This document shows positions 36,584 to 45,214 of a stretch of 64,000 nt of DNA, one piece after another. This DNA comes from an uncultured Rhizobiaceae bacterium (GTDB lineage: Bacteria > Pseudomonadota > Alphaproteobacteria > Rhizobiales > Rhizobiaceae), in NCBI GenBank assembly GCA_951813045.1, contig CATOTF010000002.1, positions 3,968,001-4,032,000 of the forward strand, read 5' to 3'. The notes under the pieces were generated by a model. The model was not told the origin of the DNA. It made no database searches and saw nothing but the letters and a program-made list of their open reading frames with translations. Numbering within the stretch: the first letter of the stretch is position 1; the number at the start of each line of letters is the position of its first letter. The translations under genes and the position numbers were made by a program.

Positions 36584-37417
36584 TCAGGCCTCGCCGGCCT
36601 TCAGTAATTTATCGGTTTCAGCACCGGACATCGCCCCACCAAGACCTGAAAAATCCCCACTGCTCAAAATGGCGGTACCGATCTCGGCCACCACGCCGTG
36701 GGTGACACGGGCAAGTGATCCACCAATCGAAATACGGGCGGCACCGGTGCGGGCAAAATCGTCGCGGGAATATTTCGTAAACCGCCCTGCGCACAGGGCA
36801 TTCACCGGGGTGGATACAGATGCACAAATACGCGTCATATCTTCAAGGGACGGTGGCATCGGCGCGTAAAGACAGTGAGCTCCGACTTCTTCATAAGCCT
36901 GAAGGCGTCGAATGGCCTCATCAACATCATAGGAACCAACCAGCATACCGTCCGCACGGGCGCAAATCGTGAAATCAAACGGAAGGGCTTCCGCTGCCTC
37001 CACTGCTGCGGCCATACGGGCAACGGCTATGTCAAAATCATAAGATGGTTTTGAAGCATCCATTGTCGTATCTTCCAGCGTACAACCCGCTAGGCCGATT
37101 TCAGCGGCCATTTGGACGGTTTCCGCAACCCCGTCGGGATCATGGGCATATCCATTTTCCAGATCAGCGCTTACCGGCACGCCAACACCGCGCACAATAT
37201 CTTCACAATGGTCCAGCATCTCATCGCGGGTAACATTGCCCATATCAGGTCGACCAACGGTAAAGGCAAATCCGCTGCTTGTTGTCGCTATCGCTTTAGC
37301 ACCGAGCGCCACCAGCATTCGTGCGCTACCAACATCATAGGCGTTGGGTAAAATAAACGGGTCACCGGGGCGGTGCATTTCGCGAAATAGGCTGGCTTTA
37401 TCTTCCTGATCCATCAT
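36584..37417 (-). CDS. Isocitrate lyase / PEP mutase family enzyme
   Basis: A 277-residue TIM-barrel protein of the isocitrate lyase/phosphoenolpyruvate mutase superfamily. Recognised blocks: FILPNAYDVGSARMLVALGAKAIATTSSGFAF, VPVSADLENGYAHDP (metal-binding acidic loop), GLAGCTLEDTT, FTICARADGML and VSTPVNAL. It lacks the KxCGH motif of isocitrate and methylisocitrate lyases, so a C-C bond lyase or oxoacid-related activity remains open. Its place in the methylated-amine operon (30 and 32 bases from its neighbours) suggests it handles a C2-C4 acid released by the pathway, but this is inference. Confidence 0.82.
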   Translation of the reverse strand: MMDQEDKASLFREMHRPGDPFILPNAYDVGSARMLVALGAKAIATTSSGFAFTVGRPDMGNVTRDEMLDHCEDIVRGVGVPVSADLENGYAHDPDGVAETVQMAAEIGLAGCTLEDTTMDASKPSYDFDIAVARMAAAVEAAEALPFDFTICARADGMLVGSYDVDEAIRRLQAYEEVGAHCLYAPMPPSLEDMTRICASVSTPVNALCAGRFTKYSRDDFARTGAARISIGGSLARVTHGVVAEIGTAILSSGDFSGLGGAMSGAETDKLLKAGEA

Positions 37418-37447
37418 TCAATTTCCCTTGACTGTTGCTGATATTGT

Positions 37448-39907
37448 CTAGGCCTTCACCCGTTCGGATTTCGGATCATAGAGTGGGCGAAGACTAGCAT
37501 CCGCCTTCACGCGCGTTCCCGCTATCTCGACTTCATAGGACGAATTAAGAACATCCGCCGCAGTTTCACCTTTACATGGGATATATCCCATGCCGATTGA
37601 GGCACCTAATGTGTGTCCAAAATTTGCCGACGTCACATAGGAGACAATCTCGCCGTCACGAATGATCGGTTCATTGTGATACATCAGGGGCTCCGCATCA
37701 TTCAGTTTCAACTGAACCATGCGCATGGCAAGGCCGTCTTCTTTCTTGCGCAACACAGCATCGCGTCCGATAAAGTCTGATTTCGCTGTTTTGACGGCAA
37801 ACCCAAGTCCGGCCTCCAACACATGATCTTCTTCCGTAATATCATGACCGAAATGGCGAAAACCTTTTTCAATGCGCAGGGAATCCATCATATGCATGCC
37901 ACATAACTTCAGATTGAGCGCCTCACCCGCTTCGTGCACCACCTCAAAAGCGTAAGGTGCCATATCGGCGGAAATATAGAGTTCCCACCCAAGCTCACCA
38001 ACATATGTTACCCGGTGAGCCCGTGCGAGCCCCATGCCAAGTTCAATATCACGGGCCATGCCAAAAGGATGATTATCATTCGACCAATCATGGGATGATA
38101 CTTTTCCCAAAAGCTTGCGGGCATTCGGCCCCATCACCGCCAGAACACCTTCGCCGGATGTCACATCAACTATCACCGCATTGTGGTCGCCCAAGTGACG
38201 GTTCATCCATGACAGTTCCCGCTGAACGGTCGCCGCCGGTGTCACAACGATATATGCCGTCTCCGAAAGGCGCGTGACAGTTACATCCGCCTCAATACCG
38301 CCACGGGAATTCAGAAACTGGGTGTAGACAATTTTGCCCGTTGGAACAGAGACATCATTGCCACAGATATGATTCAAAAAAGCTTCAGCACCACGCCCCT
38401 CGACACGAATTTTGCCGAAGGACGTCATGTCGTACATGCCGACATTATTGCGCACAGCCTCATGTTCGCGTCTGGCATTTTCAAACCAGTTCTGTCGTTT
38501 CCAGGAATAGTCATATTCCGGTTTTTGACCTTCATCAGCAAACCAGTTTGCCCGTTCCCATCCGGCAGTCTCGCCAAATACGGCACCTTGCTCTTTCAGG
38601 TGTTGATGAAAAGGCGTGCGGCGGATACCACGGGCCGTTGCCATCTGGCGGTAAGGGAAATGGTCGGCATAGAGCAGACCAAGTGTTTCTTTCGACCGCT
38701 CAAACAGATAGGTCTTGTTCCCCTGAAAAGGTTGCATACGGCGAATATCAACATCCGAAATATCGAACGGCGGATGACCATGTTCCAACCAGTGGGCCAA
38801 TGCCATGCCCGCTCCGCCGGACGATTGAATGCCGATAGAATTAAACCCGGCGCAAACCCAATAACCGTTCAAATTGGGCGCTTCGCCAAGATGATAGGCG
38901 TCATCCGGCGTAAAGCTCTCCGGCCCGTTGAAGAATGTGTGAATACCGGCATCAGCTAACATTGGCATGCGGTTTATGGCATTTTCCAGAATCGGTTCAA
39001 AATGATCAAAATCTTCCGGCAATTGATCGAAACAGAAGTCATCCGGAATACCATCCATCGCCCAGGGCTTTGAGACCGGTTCGAACGCCCCCAGCAACAT
39101 TTTGCCCGCGTCTTCTTTATAATAAGCGCATTCATCCGGCACCCGTAAAACGGGTAGTTGCGTGAGGCCTTCAACAGCTTCAGTGACAATATAGAAATGC
39201 TCACATGCATGGAGTGGAACCGTGACTCCCGCCATACGACCAAGTTCGTGAGCCCACATGCCTCCGCAATTTACGACATAATCCGCTTCAATATGACCGC
39301 TCTCATCGGAACCATCGCGGGACCATGAAACGCCGGTCACACGACCATCAGCTTTTTCAATTGACGTGACCTTGATGCCTTCAAGAACTTTCGCGCCGTT
39401 CATTCGGGCACCCTTGGCCATCGCCAGTGCAATATTGGCGGGGTCGCCCTGACCATCCAGCGGCAGGTAAACCGCACCGGTTACATCTTCGACATTCAAA
39501 TGCGGATATTTTTCTTTCACCTCAGCGGCGGTGATTTCCTCAACATCAACACCAAAGGCGCGGGCCATGGACGCCTGGCGCAGAATTTCCTCTTTGCGCT
39601 CATCGGTCAGCGCAACCGTGATTGACCCGCATCTACGAAAGCCGGTGGCAACGCCGGTTTCCGCTTCCAACTCGCCGTAGAGTTCCTGACTGTATTTCGC
39701 CAGCCGGGTCATATTCTTTGTGGCGCGCAATTGCGCGATCAAGCCCGCCGCATGCCATGTCGTCCCGCTGGTTAATTGCTTGCGTTCCAGCAACACAACA
39801 TCCTTCCACCCCTGTTTGGCCAGATGATAAGCAACGGAACAACCGGCAACACCGCCGCCAATGACAACGGCACGGGCTTTAGTGGGAATGCTTTTCTTAT
39901 CGCTCAT
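37448..39907 (-). CDS. Dimethylglycine/sarcosine dehydrogenase-like flavoprotein (paralogue 1)
   Basis: An 819-residue two-part enzyme. The N-terminal FAD-binding oxidase domain has VVIGGGVAGCSVAYHLAKQGW and SGTTWHAAG, whose histidine carries covalent FAD in dimethylglycine dehydrogenase. The C-terminal half (from about 430) is a GcvT-like tetrahydrofolate domain (GMYDMTSFGKIRVEGRGAEAFLN ... ELGWELYI ... LRIEKGFRHFGHDI). Such enzymes oxidatively remove N-methyl groups and pass the formaldehyde unit to tetrahydrofolate. Its start overlaps the methyltransferase stop by four bases. It shares its architecture with the gene at 40800 but differs after TWHAAG. Confidence 0.92.
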   Translation of the reverse strand: MSDKKSIPTKARAVVIGGGVAGCSVAYHLAKQGWKDVVLLERKQLTSGTTWHAAGLIAQLRATKNMTRLAKYSQELYGELEAETGVATGFRRCGSITVALTDERKEEILRQASMARAFGVDVEEITAAEVKEKYPHLNVEDVTGAVYLPLDGQGDPANIALAMAKGARMNGAKVLEGIKVTSIEKADGRVTGVSWSRDGSDESGHIEADYVVNCGGMWAHELGRMAGVTVPLHACEHFYIVTEAVEGLTQLPVLRVPDECAYYKEDAGKMLLGAFEPVSKPWAMDGIPDDFCFDQLPEDFDHFEPILENAINRMPMLADAGIHTFFNGPESFTPDDAYHLGEAPNLNGYWVCAGFNSIGIQSSGGAGMALAHWLEHGHPPFDISDVDIRRMQPFQGNKTYLFERSKETLGLLYADHFPYRQMATARGIRRTPFHQHLKEQGAVFGETAGWERANWFADEGQKPEYDYSWKRQNWFENARREHEAVRNNVGMYDMTSFGKIRVEGRGAEAFLNHICGNDVSVPTGKIVYTQFLNSRGGIEADVTVTRLSETAYIVVTPAATVQRELSWMNRHLGDHNAVIVDVTSGEGVLAVMGPNARKLLGKVSSHDWSNDNHPFGMARDIELGMGLARAHRVTYVGELGWELYISADMAPYAFEVVHEAGEALNLKLCGMHMMDSLRIEKGFRHFGHDITEEDHVLEAGLGFAVKTAKSDFIGRDAVLRKKEDGLAMRMVQLKLNDAEPLMYHNEPIIRDGEIVSYVTSANFGHTLGASIGMGYIPCKGETAADVLNSSYEVEIAGTRVKADASLRPLYDPKSERVKA

Positions 39908-40803
39908 GACGGAAGTCCTGAAAGCCTATGCCCGGCATCAGTCAGGCGTTCTGCTAAAACTGAAATATGAGCAGGGCCAACTTCGCAGCACCCGCCAACA
40001 ATCGTTGCGCCGGCGTCAACCCAGCGCATCACATGGTCTGCATATTGTTCGGGAGACAGATCATCTCTGGTCGTTAAAACGTCCACCGTACCACCAAGAT
40101 TAAGATCATCCGCTTTGGTAAAGGCATTAGCAAAACCACCATAGGGTAATCCAACCTGAGCCAGTGACGGCAGGGATTGGGTGACAGCCTCTGGCCAGGA
40201 GCAATTGACCATAACCGCAGATGCGCCTGCTTCCTTTGCGGCCAATGCCCCATCAAGGATGGGTTCTCCTGAACGTAATTTTGTCCCGTCCTGATCCATG
40301 ACACTCATTCCGCACCACACGGGTTTTCCACTTTCAACACCGGCTTGAACGGCGGCACGAACTTCTTTGACGCTAGACAGGGTTTCGCAGATCAGGACAT
40401 CAACTGCGTCTTTTTGCTGCGCCACAATTCGGCGATAAGTTGTCAGACAGATTTCAAATTTAGGAGTATCTTCTGGACTATAGCTCCCGAACAGGGGCGG
40501 CAGGCATCCTCCTAAAATCACGTCCGTCGACCCTATAGCCTCCCTTGCAATTTCGATTGCCTTGGCTTGCAGGGGTTCAAACAACTCCTCCCCCGCATCC
40601 CGGGCGAGCCGTTCAGGGGTTGCGGAATAGGTATTCAGCGTCAGCACTGTAGCCCCAGCCTCAATATAATCACGGTGCACAGCTTCAACGATATGGGGTT
40701 CATCCATCATTACCTGGGCAGACCACAGGGGAGATGGCGGATTGGCAGATCGGTGCACCAGCTCCTGCCCCAAGCCCCCATCTAGAAGAACGATATGTGT
40801 CAT
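39904..40803 (-). CDS. Homocysteine S-methyltransferase family protein
   Basis: A 299-residue protein of the betaine/S-methylmethionine homocysteine methyltransferase family (Pfam S-methyl_trans). The zinc site is present: MVNCSWPEA for the first cysteine and VGGCCEVGP for the cysteine pair. The N-terminal LLDGGLGQELV and GATVLTLNTYSATPERLA are family hallmarks. It could use glycine betaine, S-methylmethionine or another methyl donor to make methionine. Overlaps of four bases on both sides bind it firmly to the two flanking dehydrogenases, supporting a role with betaine-derived methyl groups. Confidence 0.88.
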   Translation of the reverse strand: MTHIVLLDGGLGQELVHRSANPPSPLWSAQVMMDEPHIVEAVHRDYIEAGATVLTLNTYSATPERLARDAGEELFEPLQAKAIEIAREAIGSTDVILGGCLPPLFGSYSPEDTPKFEICLTTYRRIVAQQKDAVDVLICETLSSVKEVRAAVQAGVESGKPVWCGMSVMDQDGTKLRSGEPILDGALAAKEAGASAVMVNCSWPEAVTQSLPSLAQVGLPYGGFANAFTKADDLNLGGTVDVLTTRDDLSPEQYADHVMRWVDAGATIVGGCCEVGPAHISVLAERLTDAGHRLSGLPS

Positions 40804-43265
40804 GCCCGGATTCTTTCATTACCCGGATCCCAAAGCGGTTGGTCTTCCTGAACCATCGCTTTGTAACGCTGACCGTAAATTTCGACTTCAAGTTCCGTAC
40901 CCGGTAACTCCAACCCGGCTTTCACCATGCCAAGGGCGATAGACTTATTAATCCGGTAACCCCACCCACCGGATGTGGTTTCACCAACCACTTGTCCATC
41001 GTGCCAAAGCGTTGACATGTAAGGCGCGTCGCAATCATCTGCATCAACGATTAATGTAACGAACCGTTTTACTGATCCCTGTTGCCGTTCGTTTTCCAAT
41101 GCCACTTTTCCGCGGAACTCCGGCTTGTCCCATTTCACAAAACGGGCCATGCCCCCTTGAAGAACCGTATAATCGGTCGACAGGTCTCCCTTCCACGCGC
41201 GATAGCCTTTTTCGAGGCGCAGGGAATTGAGCGCATACATGCCAAATGGTTTGGCGCCTGCATCCAGCAAAGCATCGTAAATCACCGGCATTTTGTCGTT
41301 GTGGGCGTGAACCTCCCAACCCAGTTCACCGGCAAAAGAAACACGGGCCAGATAGGTGTCCTGTCCTGCAACCTTTGCCGATTGGTGTGTGAGCCAGCCC
41401 AGTGAAAAATCAGCTTCCGCAATTGAAGACATGACTTCGCGAGAGTTCGGTCCAGTCACGATGAAGGTAGAAAAATCTTCCGTGCGGTCTATCAGCGTAA
41501 GTCCATCATCAAGATGTTTTTTCAACCATTCATAATCATGCCATTGCGCAGTGGCCGCGGTAATGAGCGTGAACACATCGTCTTCATGACGAATGATCGA
41601 CATTTCGGTGACAATCCGCCCCTGATCATCTGCAAAATATCCAAGGTTCATACGGCCAACTTTCGGCAACCCGCCCGTGATCTGTCTTCGGAGCCACTCA
41701 GCCGCGCCTGTTCCAGATAAGTTAAAACGGGAGAAACCGGGCAGGTCGAGAACACCGCAACCGTCGCGAACGGCCTCGCATTCTTCTTTAATCCGCTGCT
41801 CCCAAGGGCCTTTACGGCTCCATGTATGGGTGGCTTCTTCCGAAGTATCGTCGCCATCTTTTGCAAACCAATTAGCCCGTTCCCACCCGTTGTAGGCACC
41901 CATCTGCCCTCCAGCAGCAAGTATCTCGTCATGTACCGGTGATAGTTTTTTGTTGCGGGCGGCGGGCCATTCGTGTTGCGGGAAATGCATGGCATATTCA
42001 TTGCCGTAGACTTCCATACCTTTTTGATCGCAATAATCCTGATCACAGAACCCGGTGAAGCGGCGCGGATCGACCGCCCACATATCCTGCTCCGTCGCGC
42101 CCTCGATCACCCATTCGGCCAGCACTTTACCGGCACCGCCCCCCTGGCAGATTCCAAAGGTAAAAACACAGGCTTCAAACGCTTTGGGAACACCAGGCAT
42201 CGGGCCGATCAGCGGGTTACCGTCAGGCGTATAGGGTATCGGGCCGTTGATAACTTTGTTGACTCCAACAGAACCCAGCAAGGGAACCCGCGCCATGGCG
42301 TCCTCGATATGCCATTCAATCCTCTCCAAATCGTCCGGATAAAGTTGGAACGAAAAATCCTGGGGCATGAGGTCATCGGGCGTCATCCAATGGCCTTTGC
42401 AATTATTTTCATACGGACCGAGGTTCAGTCCATATTTTTCCTGACGCAGATAATAGGACGAATCGACATCGCGCAGAAGGGGTAGTTTCGCACCTTGCTC
42501 TTTCGACCAAGTTTGAAGTTCTGGAATCTCATCAGTTAGCAGATATTGGTGGCTCATGGTCATCATCGGCAATGTACGGCCGCCATAGGGCCTGAACCAT
42601 TCCGCCACCCGCTGAGCATAATAACCCGCTGCATTGACGACATATTCACATTTGATCGAACCCTGTTCAGTCTCAATCGTCCATTCCGACCCATCCCAAC
42701 TCGCCCCAGTAGCCGGGCAGAAGCGGACAATTTTCGCCCCCATATCACGGGCACCTTTGGCGAGGGCCTGGGTCAATTGCGCCGGGTCAATATCTCCGTC
42801 TGCCGGATCATAAAGGCCACCTTCCAGATCGTGGGTTTCCAGGAACGGATAACGAGCTTTCAGGTCGTCAATGGAACACATTTCCATTTCCATGCCCTGA
42901 TATTTAGCCATGCCTCTGGCCCGTTCAAACTCCTGCATGCGCTCGTTTGAATGGGCGAGGCGAATGGAGCCTGTCACATGGTAATTCATCGGGTAATCAA
43001 CTTCTTCACCAAGTCTTGTATAAAGATCAGCGGAATAGCGCTGGATATTCATAATTCCCCAGGAGGCTGAAAATGTCGGGATATTGCCCGCAGCATGCCA
43101 TGTCGAACCGGCGGTCAATTCGTTCTTTTCAAGCAAGACGCAATCGGTCCAACCGGCTTTTGCCAGATGGTAAAGACAGGACGTTCCAACAACGCCGCCA
43201 CCGATAATCACGACACGGGCGTGGCAGGTTAGTTTCGTTCTAGGTGCTTCAGGGGTTTCAGTCAT
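40800..43265 (-). CDS. Dimethylglycine/sarcosine dehydrogenase-like flavoprotein (paralogue 2)
   Basis: An 821-residue FAD plus GcvT-type enzyme, the second of two in the operon. It has VVIIGGGVVGTSCLYHLAKAGW at the dinucleotide site, AGSTWHAAGNIP with the putative covalent-FAD histidine, and a GcvT-like C-terminal half (GVLDLPGFSRFNLSGTGAAEWLRRQITG ... ELGWEVHA ... LRLEKGYRAWKGDLSTDYTVLQGG). The family includes dimethylglycine dehydrogenase and sarcosine dehydrogenase. Two such genes side by side suggest two successive demethylations or two substrates. First structural gene after the regulator, 10 bases downstream. Confidence 0.92.
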   Translation of the reverse strand: MTETPEAPRTKLTCHARVVIIGGGVVGTSCLYHLAKAGWTDCVLLEKNELTAGSTWHAAGNIPTFSASWGIMNIQRYSADLYTRLGEEVDYPMNYHVTGSIRLAHSNERMQEFERARGMAKYQGMEMEMCSIDDLKARYPFLETHDLEGGLYDPADGDIDPAQLTQALAKGARDMGAKIVRFCPATGASWDGSEWTIETEQGSIKCEYVVNAAGYYAQRVAEWFRPYGGRTLPMMTMSHQYLLTDEIPELQTWSKEQGAKLPLLRDVDSSYYLRQEKYGLNLGPYENNCKGHWMTPDDLMPQDFSFQLYPDDLERIEWHIEDAMARVPLLGSVGVNKVINGPIPYTPDGNPLIGPMPGVPKAFEACVFTFGICQGGGAGKVLAEWVIEGATEQDMWAVDPRRFTGFCDQDYCDQKGMEVYGNEYAMHFPQHEWPAARNKKLSPVHDEILAAGGQMGAYNGWERANWFAKDGDDTSEEATHTWSRKGPWEQRIKEECEAVRDGCGVLDLPGFSRFNLSGTGAAEWLRRQITGGLPKVGRMNLGYFADDQGRIVTEMSIIRHEDDVFTLITAATAQWHDYEWLKKHLDDGLTLIDRTEDFSTFIVTGPNSREVMSSIAEADFSLGWLTHQSAKVAGQDTYLARVSFAGELGWEVHAHNDKMPVIYDALLDAGAKPFGMYALNSLRLEKGYRAWKGDLSTDYTVLQGGMARFVKWDKPEFRGKVALENERQQGSVKRFVTLIVDADDCDAPYMSTLWHDGQVVGETTSGGWGYRINKSIALGMVKAGLELPGTELEVEIYGQRYKAMVQEDQPLWDPGNERIRA

Positions 43266-43275
43266 GGATTTTCTC

Positions 43276-43875
43276 TTAGTAAACAGGTGGACTTACGGCC
43301 CAGATAACGATTGCGGGCTCTTCGCCCGTGTTTTTCCAACGGTAAGGTTTTTCTTCAAAACGAAAGGAATCCCCTTCGTTGAGTACAAACCAATGTCCGT
43401 CGATACTAACTTCAAATTGCCCGGATACGACATATCCGGCTTCTTCGGTCTTACGCAGAACGTCCGCCTTCATTTCAGCGCCGGGCTGAAAGACGGAGCG
43501 GAATATCTCAAATGACCCGCCAAGATCAGGAGACAGAAGTTCTTCGACGATGCCTGTTTCAGCCGTACCTAAAACACGGCGGGAATCTGCCCGCACGATC
43601 AGGCCCAATTCGTCATCGTTTTGACTTTCATTGGCAAAAAACCAGCTCGTCGGCACATCCAGCGCGGCCGCAATCGCGCGTAAATCATCGATAGAAGGGG
43701 ACGACAGGCCCCGTTCAACCTGACTAATAAAACCAACCGACCGGCCAATTTTCAGTGAAAGTTCATTGAGAGTCAGGCCTCTCGATTTGCGCAAACCGCG
43801 CACATCATTACCCAGCGCCACGGACTGTCCATCAGCATCCAATTCAACGTCAGTATTTTGTTCCGGCTGAGCCAT
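43276..43875 (-). CDS. XRE-type regulator with cupin sensor
   Basis: A 199-residue regulator with an N-terminal helix-turn-helix (VRGLRKSRGLTLNELSLKIGRSVGFISQVERGLSSPSIDDLRAIAAALDV) and a C-terminal cupin barrel (FQPGAEMKADVLRKTEEAGYVVSGQFEVSIDGHWFVLNEGDSFRFEEKPYRWKNTG). This layout is found in PuuR and other regulators of amine catabolism, where the cupin senses a small molecule. It is the first gene of the methylated-amine operon and probably its regulator, with a strong palindrome just upstream. Confidence 0.92.
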   Translation of the reverse strand: MAQPEQNTDVELDADGQSVALGNDVRGLRKSRGLTLNELSLKIGRSVGFISQVERGLSSPSIDDLRAIAAALDVPTSWFFANESQNDDELGLIVRADSRRVLGTAETGIVEELLSPDLGGSFEIFRSVFQPGAEMKADVLRKTEEAGYVVSGQFEVSIDGHWFVLNEGDSFRFEEKPYRWKNTGEEPAIVIWAVSPPVY

Positions 43876-43906
43876 TCAAAATCTCCCGGGGCGTATTGAG
43901 CCTCAA

Positions 43907-43939
43907 TATCGTGAAAAAATCAACAGAAATTTCACGATA
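43907..43939. promoter_or_regulatory. Candidate operator between the regulator and nitroreductase
   Basis: A perfect inverted repeat with 10-base arms TATCGTGAAA (43907-43916) and TTTCACGATA (43930-43939), spacer 13. A second, uninterrupted palindrome GAAACGTTTC lies at 43953-43962. Both sit in the 138-base space between divergent genes, so the cupin regulator may bind here to control its own operon and the nitroreductase. Confidence 0.55.
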
Positions 43940-44013
43940 CGGGAAATTTGACGAAACGTTTCATTTTCGACATCATTCCCTTCAGTAATTTATAAAATTT
44001 TGGAATTAATCCT

Positions 44014-44694
44014 ATGCCAAACTCTAAACTCGTCGACGACGCCATGCTTTCGCGGCGGTCTATTCGAGCATTTCTTCCAACGGCTGTTCCCAGGGACGAA
44101 ATAACCGATATTTTGCGGGCGGCAGCGCGAGCCCCTTCGGGCACGAACATGCAACCCTGGAAAGTCTATGTGGTCACCGGTGACTCTAAAGACAGATTGT
44201 CGTCTGCGGTGCTTGCCGCCCATAACGACCCGGTATTCGAAAGGGATTACGTCTATAATTATTACCCGTCCCCCATGCATGAGCCCTACGTCTCGCGCCG
44301 CCGCACCGTTGGTTGGGGGTTATATTCCCTCCTCGGCATCGAAAAGGGCGATAAGGAAAAGATGCATATCCAACACGGGCGCAACTACACCTTCTTTGAC
44401 GCGCCTATTGGCATGATATTCACCATTGACGCAAAACTGGAGATCGGTTCCTGGCTGGATTACGGCATGTTCTTGCAAAATATCATGACCGCCGCCCGCG
44501 GTCGTGGGCTGGATACGTGCCCACAGGCTGCTTTTGCACCGTTTCACAAAGCGATTCGGGCTGAACTGAATATCTGTGATGATGAAGTGGTGGTCTGCGG
44601 TATGGCATTGGGCCACGCTGATATGGATGCAGTGGAAAACACTCTCATCAGTGAGCGGGAAGAAGTGGAAGCGTTTACGACATTTATGGATTAA
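44014..44694 (+). CDS. Nitroreductase family protein
   Basis: A 226-residue FMN oxidoreductase of the NfsB/FRP fold. RRSIRAF and AARAPSGTNMQPWKVYVVTG are the flavin-binding N-terminal motifs, and FLQNIMTAARGRGLDTCPQ with VVCGMALGHAD closes the site. It probably uses NAD(P)H to reduce quinone-like or nitro compounds, or acts in a catabolic step; the true substrate cannot be told. Divergent from the amine operon regulator and flanked by its palindromes. Confidence 0.9.
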   Translation: MPNSKLVDDAMLSRRSIRAFLPTAVPRDEITDILRAAARAPSGTNMQPWKVYVVTGDSKDRLSSAVLAAHNDPVFERDYVYNYYPSPMHEPYVSRRRTVGWGLYSLLGIEKGDKEKMHIQHGRNYTFFDAPIGMIFTIDAKLEIGSWLDYGMFLQNIMTAARGRGLDTCPQAAFAPFHKAIRAELNICDDEVVVCGMALGHADMDAVENTLISEREEVEAFTTFMD

Positions 44695-44715
44695 ATACCC
44701 ACAGCCCGGAATTCG

Positions 44716-45168
44716 CTAACCGTTTTCAGTATTATTGCTCACTGTATCATCCGGCTGTTGGGCGGAATCAATCAGATCAAAAATCTCCTGAGGTTCCACA
44801 ACACTTTGCCAACGGGCTTTTTCGGTTCCATCTAGGTCAATGAGAATAACCGTCAAACCACGGTCAGCGGGGGTAAATCTTTTTAGCAGTTCCCGCGCCG
44901 CGCCCCGGTTAATCGGCGTATACCCGATTGCCGACCGCGTCTCCTCTCGCGAGGTTGTGCTGAGAACAATGATATTACGCTCGCGCAAATCGGGCCGGTA
45001 GTCGCGGAAAAGGTCAACTTGCCTGTCCAATGCCGCGTCGCTACGGGACTTGGAAAACAATAGAACCGGTCGTTTCTTCGACTGCAGACCCTTTAACGGG
45101 TCAGCCCCATGGGCTGGCCCCGCAAAGGCCATTAATGCAAGGAGGGCGGAAATCAGAATTTCTTTCAT
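44716..45168 (-). CDS. Exported DUF4174 protein
   Basis: A 150-residue protein with a signal peptide (MKEILISALLALMAFAGPAHGADP) followed by a small alpha/beta domain: RPVLLFSKSRSDAALDRQVDLF, ERNIIVLSTTSRE, LTVILIDLDGTEKARWQSVVEPQEIFDLID. The pattern matches the DUF4174 family, which resembles thioredoxin-like folds without the Cys pair. Function unknown. The chosen ATG at 45168 begins the signal peptide; upstream reading overlaps leuB. It ends in a low-complexity tail QQPDDTVSNNTENG. Confidence 0.75.
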   Translation of the reverse strand: MKEILISALLALMAFAGPAHGADPLKGLQSKKRPVLLFSKSRSDAALDRQVDLFRDYRPDLRERNIIVLSTTSREETRSAIGYTPINRGAARELLKRFTPADRGLTVILIDLDGTEKARWQSVVEPQEIFDLIDSAQQPDDTVSNNTENG

Positions 45169-45214
45169 AACCCGAACATAGGGTGAAATCCCGCCCGTTA
45201 CCACCTGTCCCACC

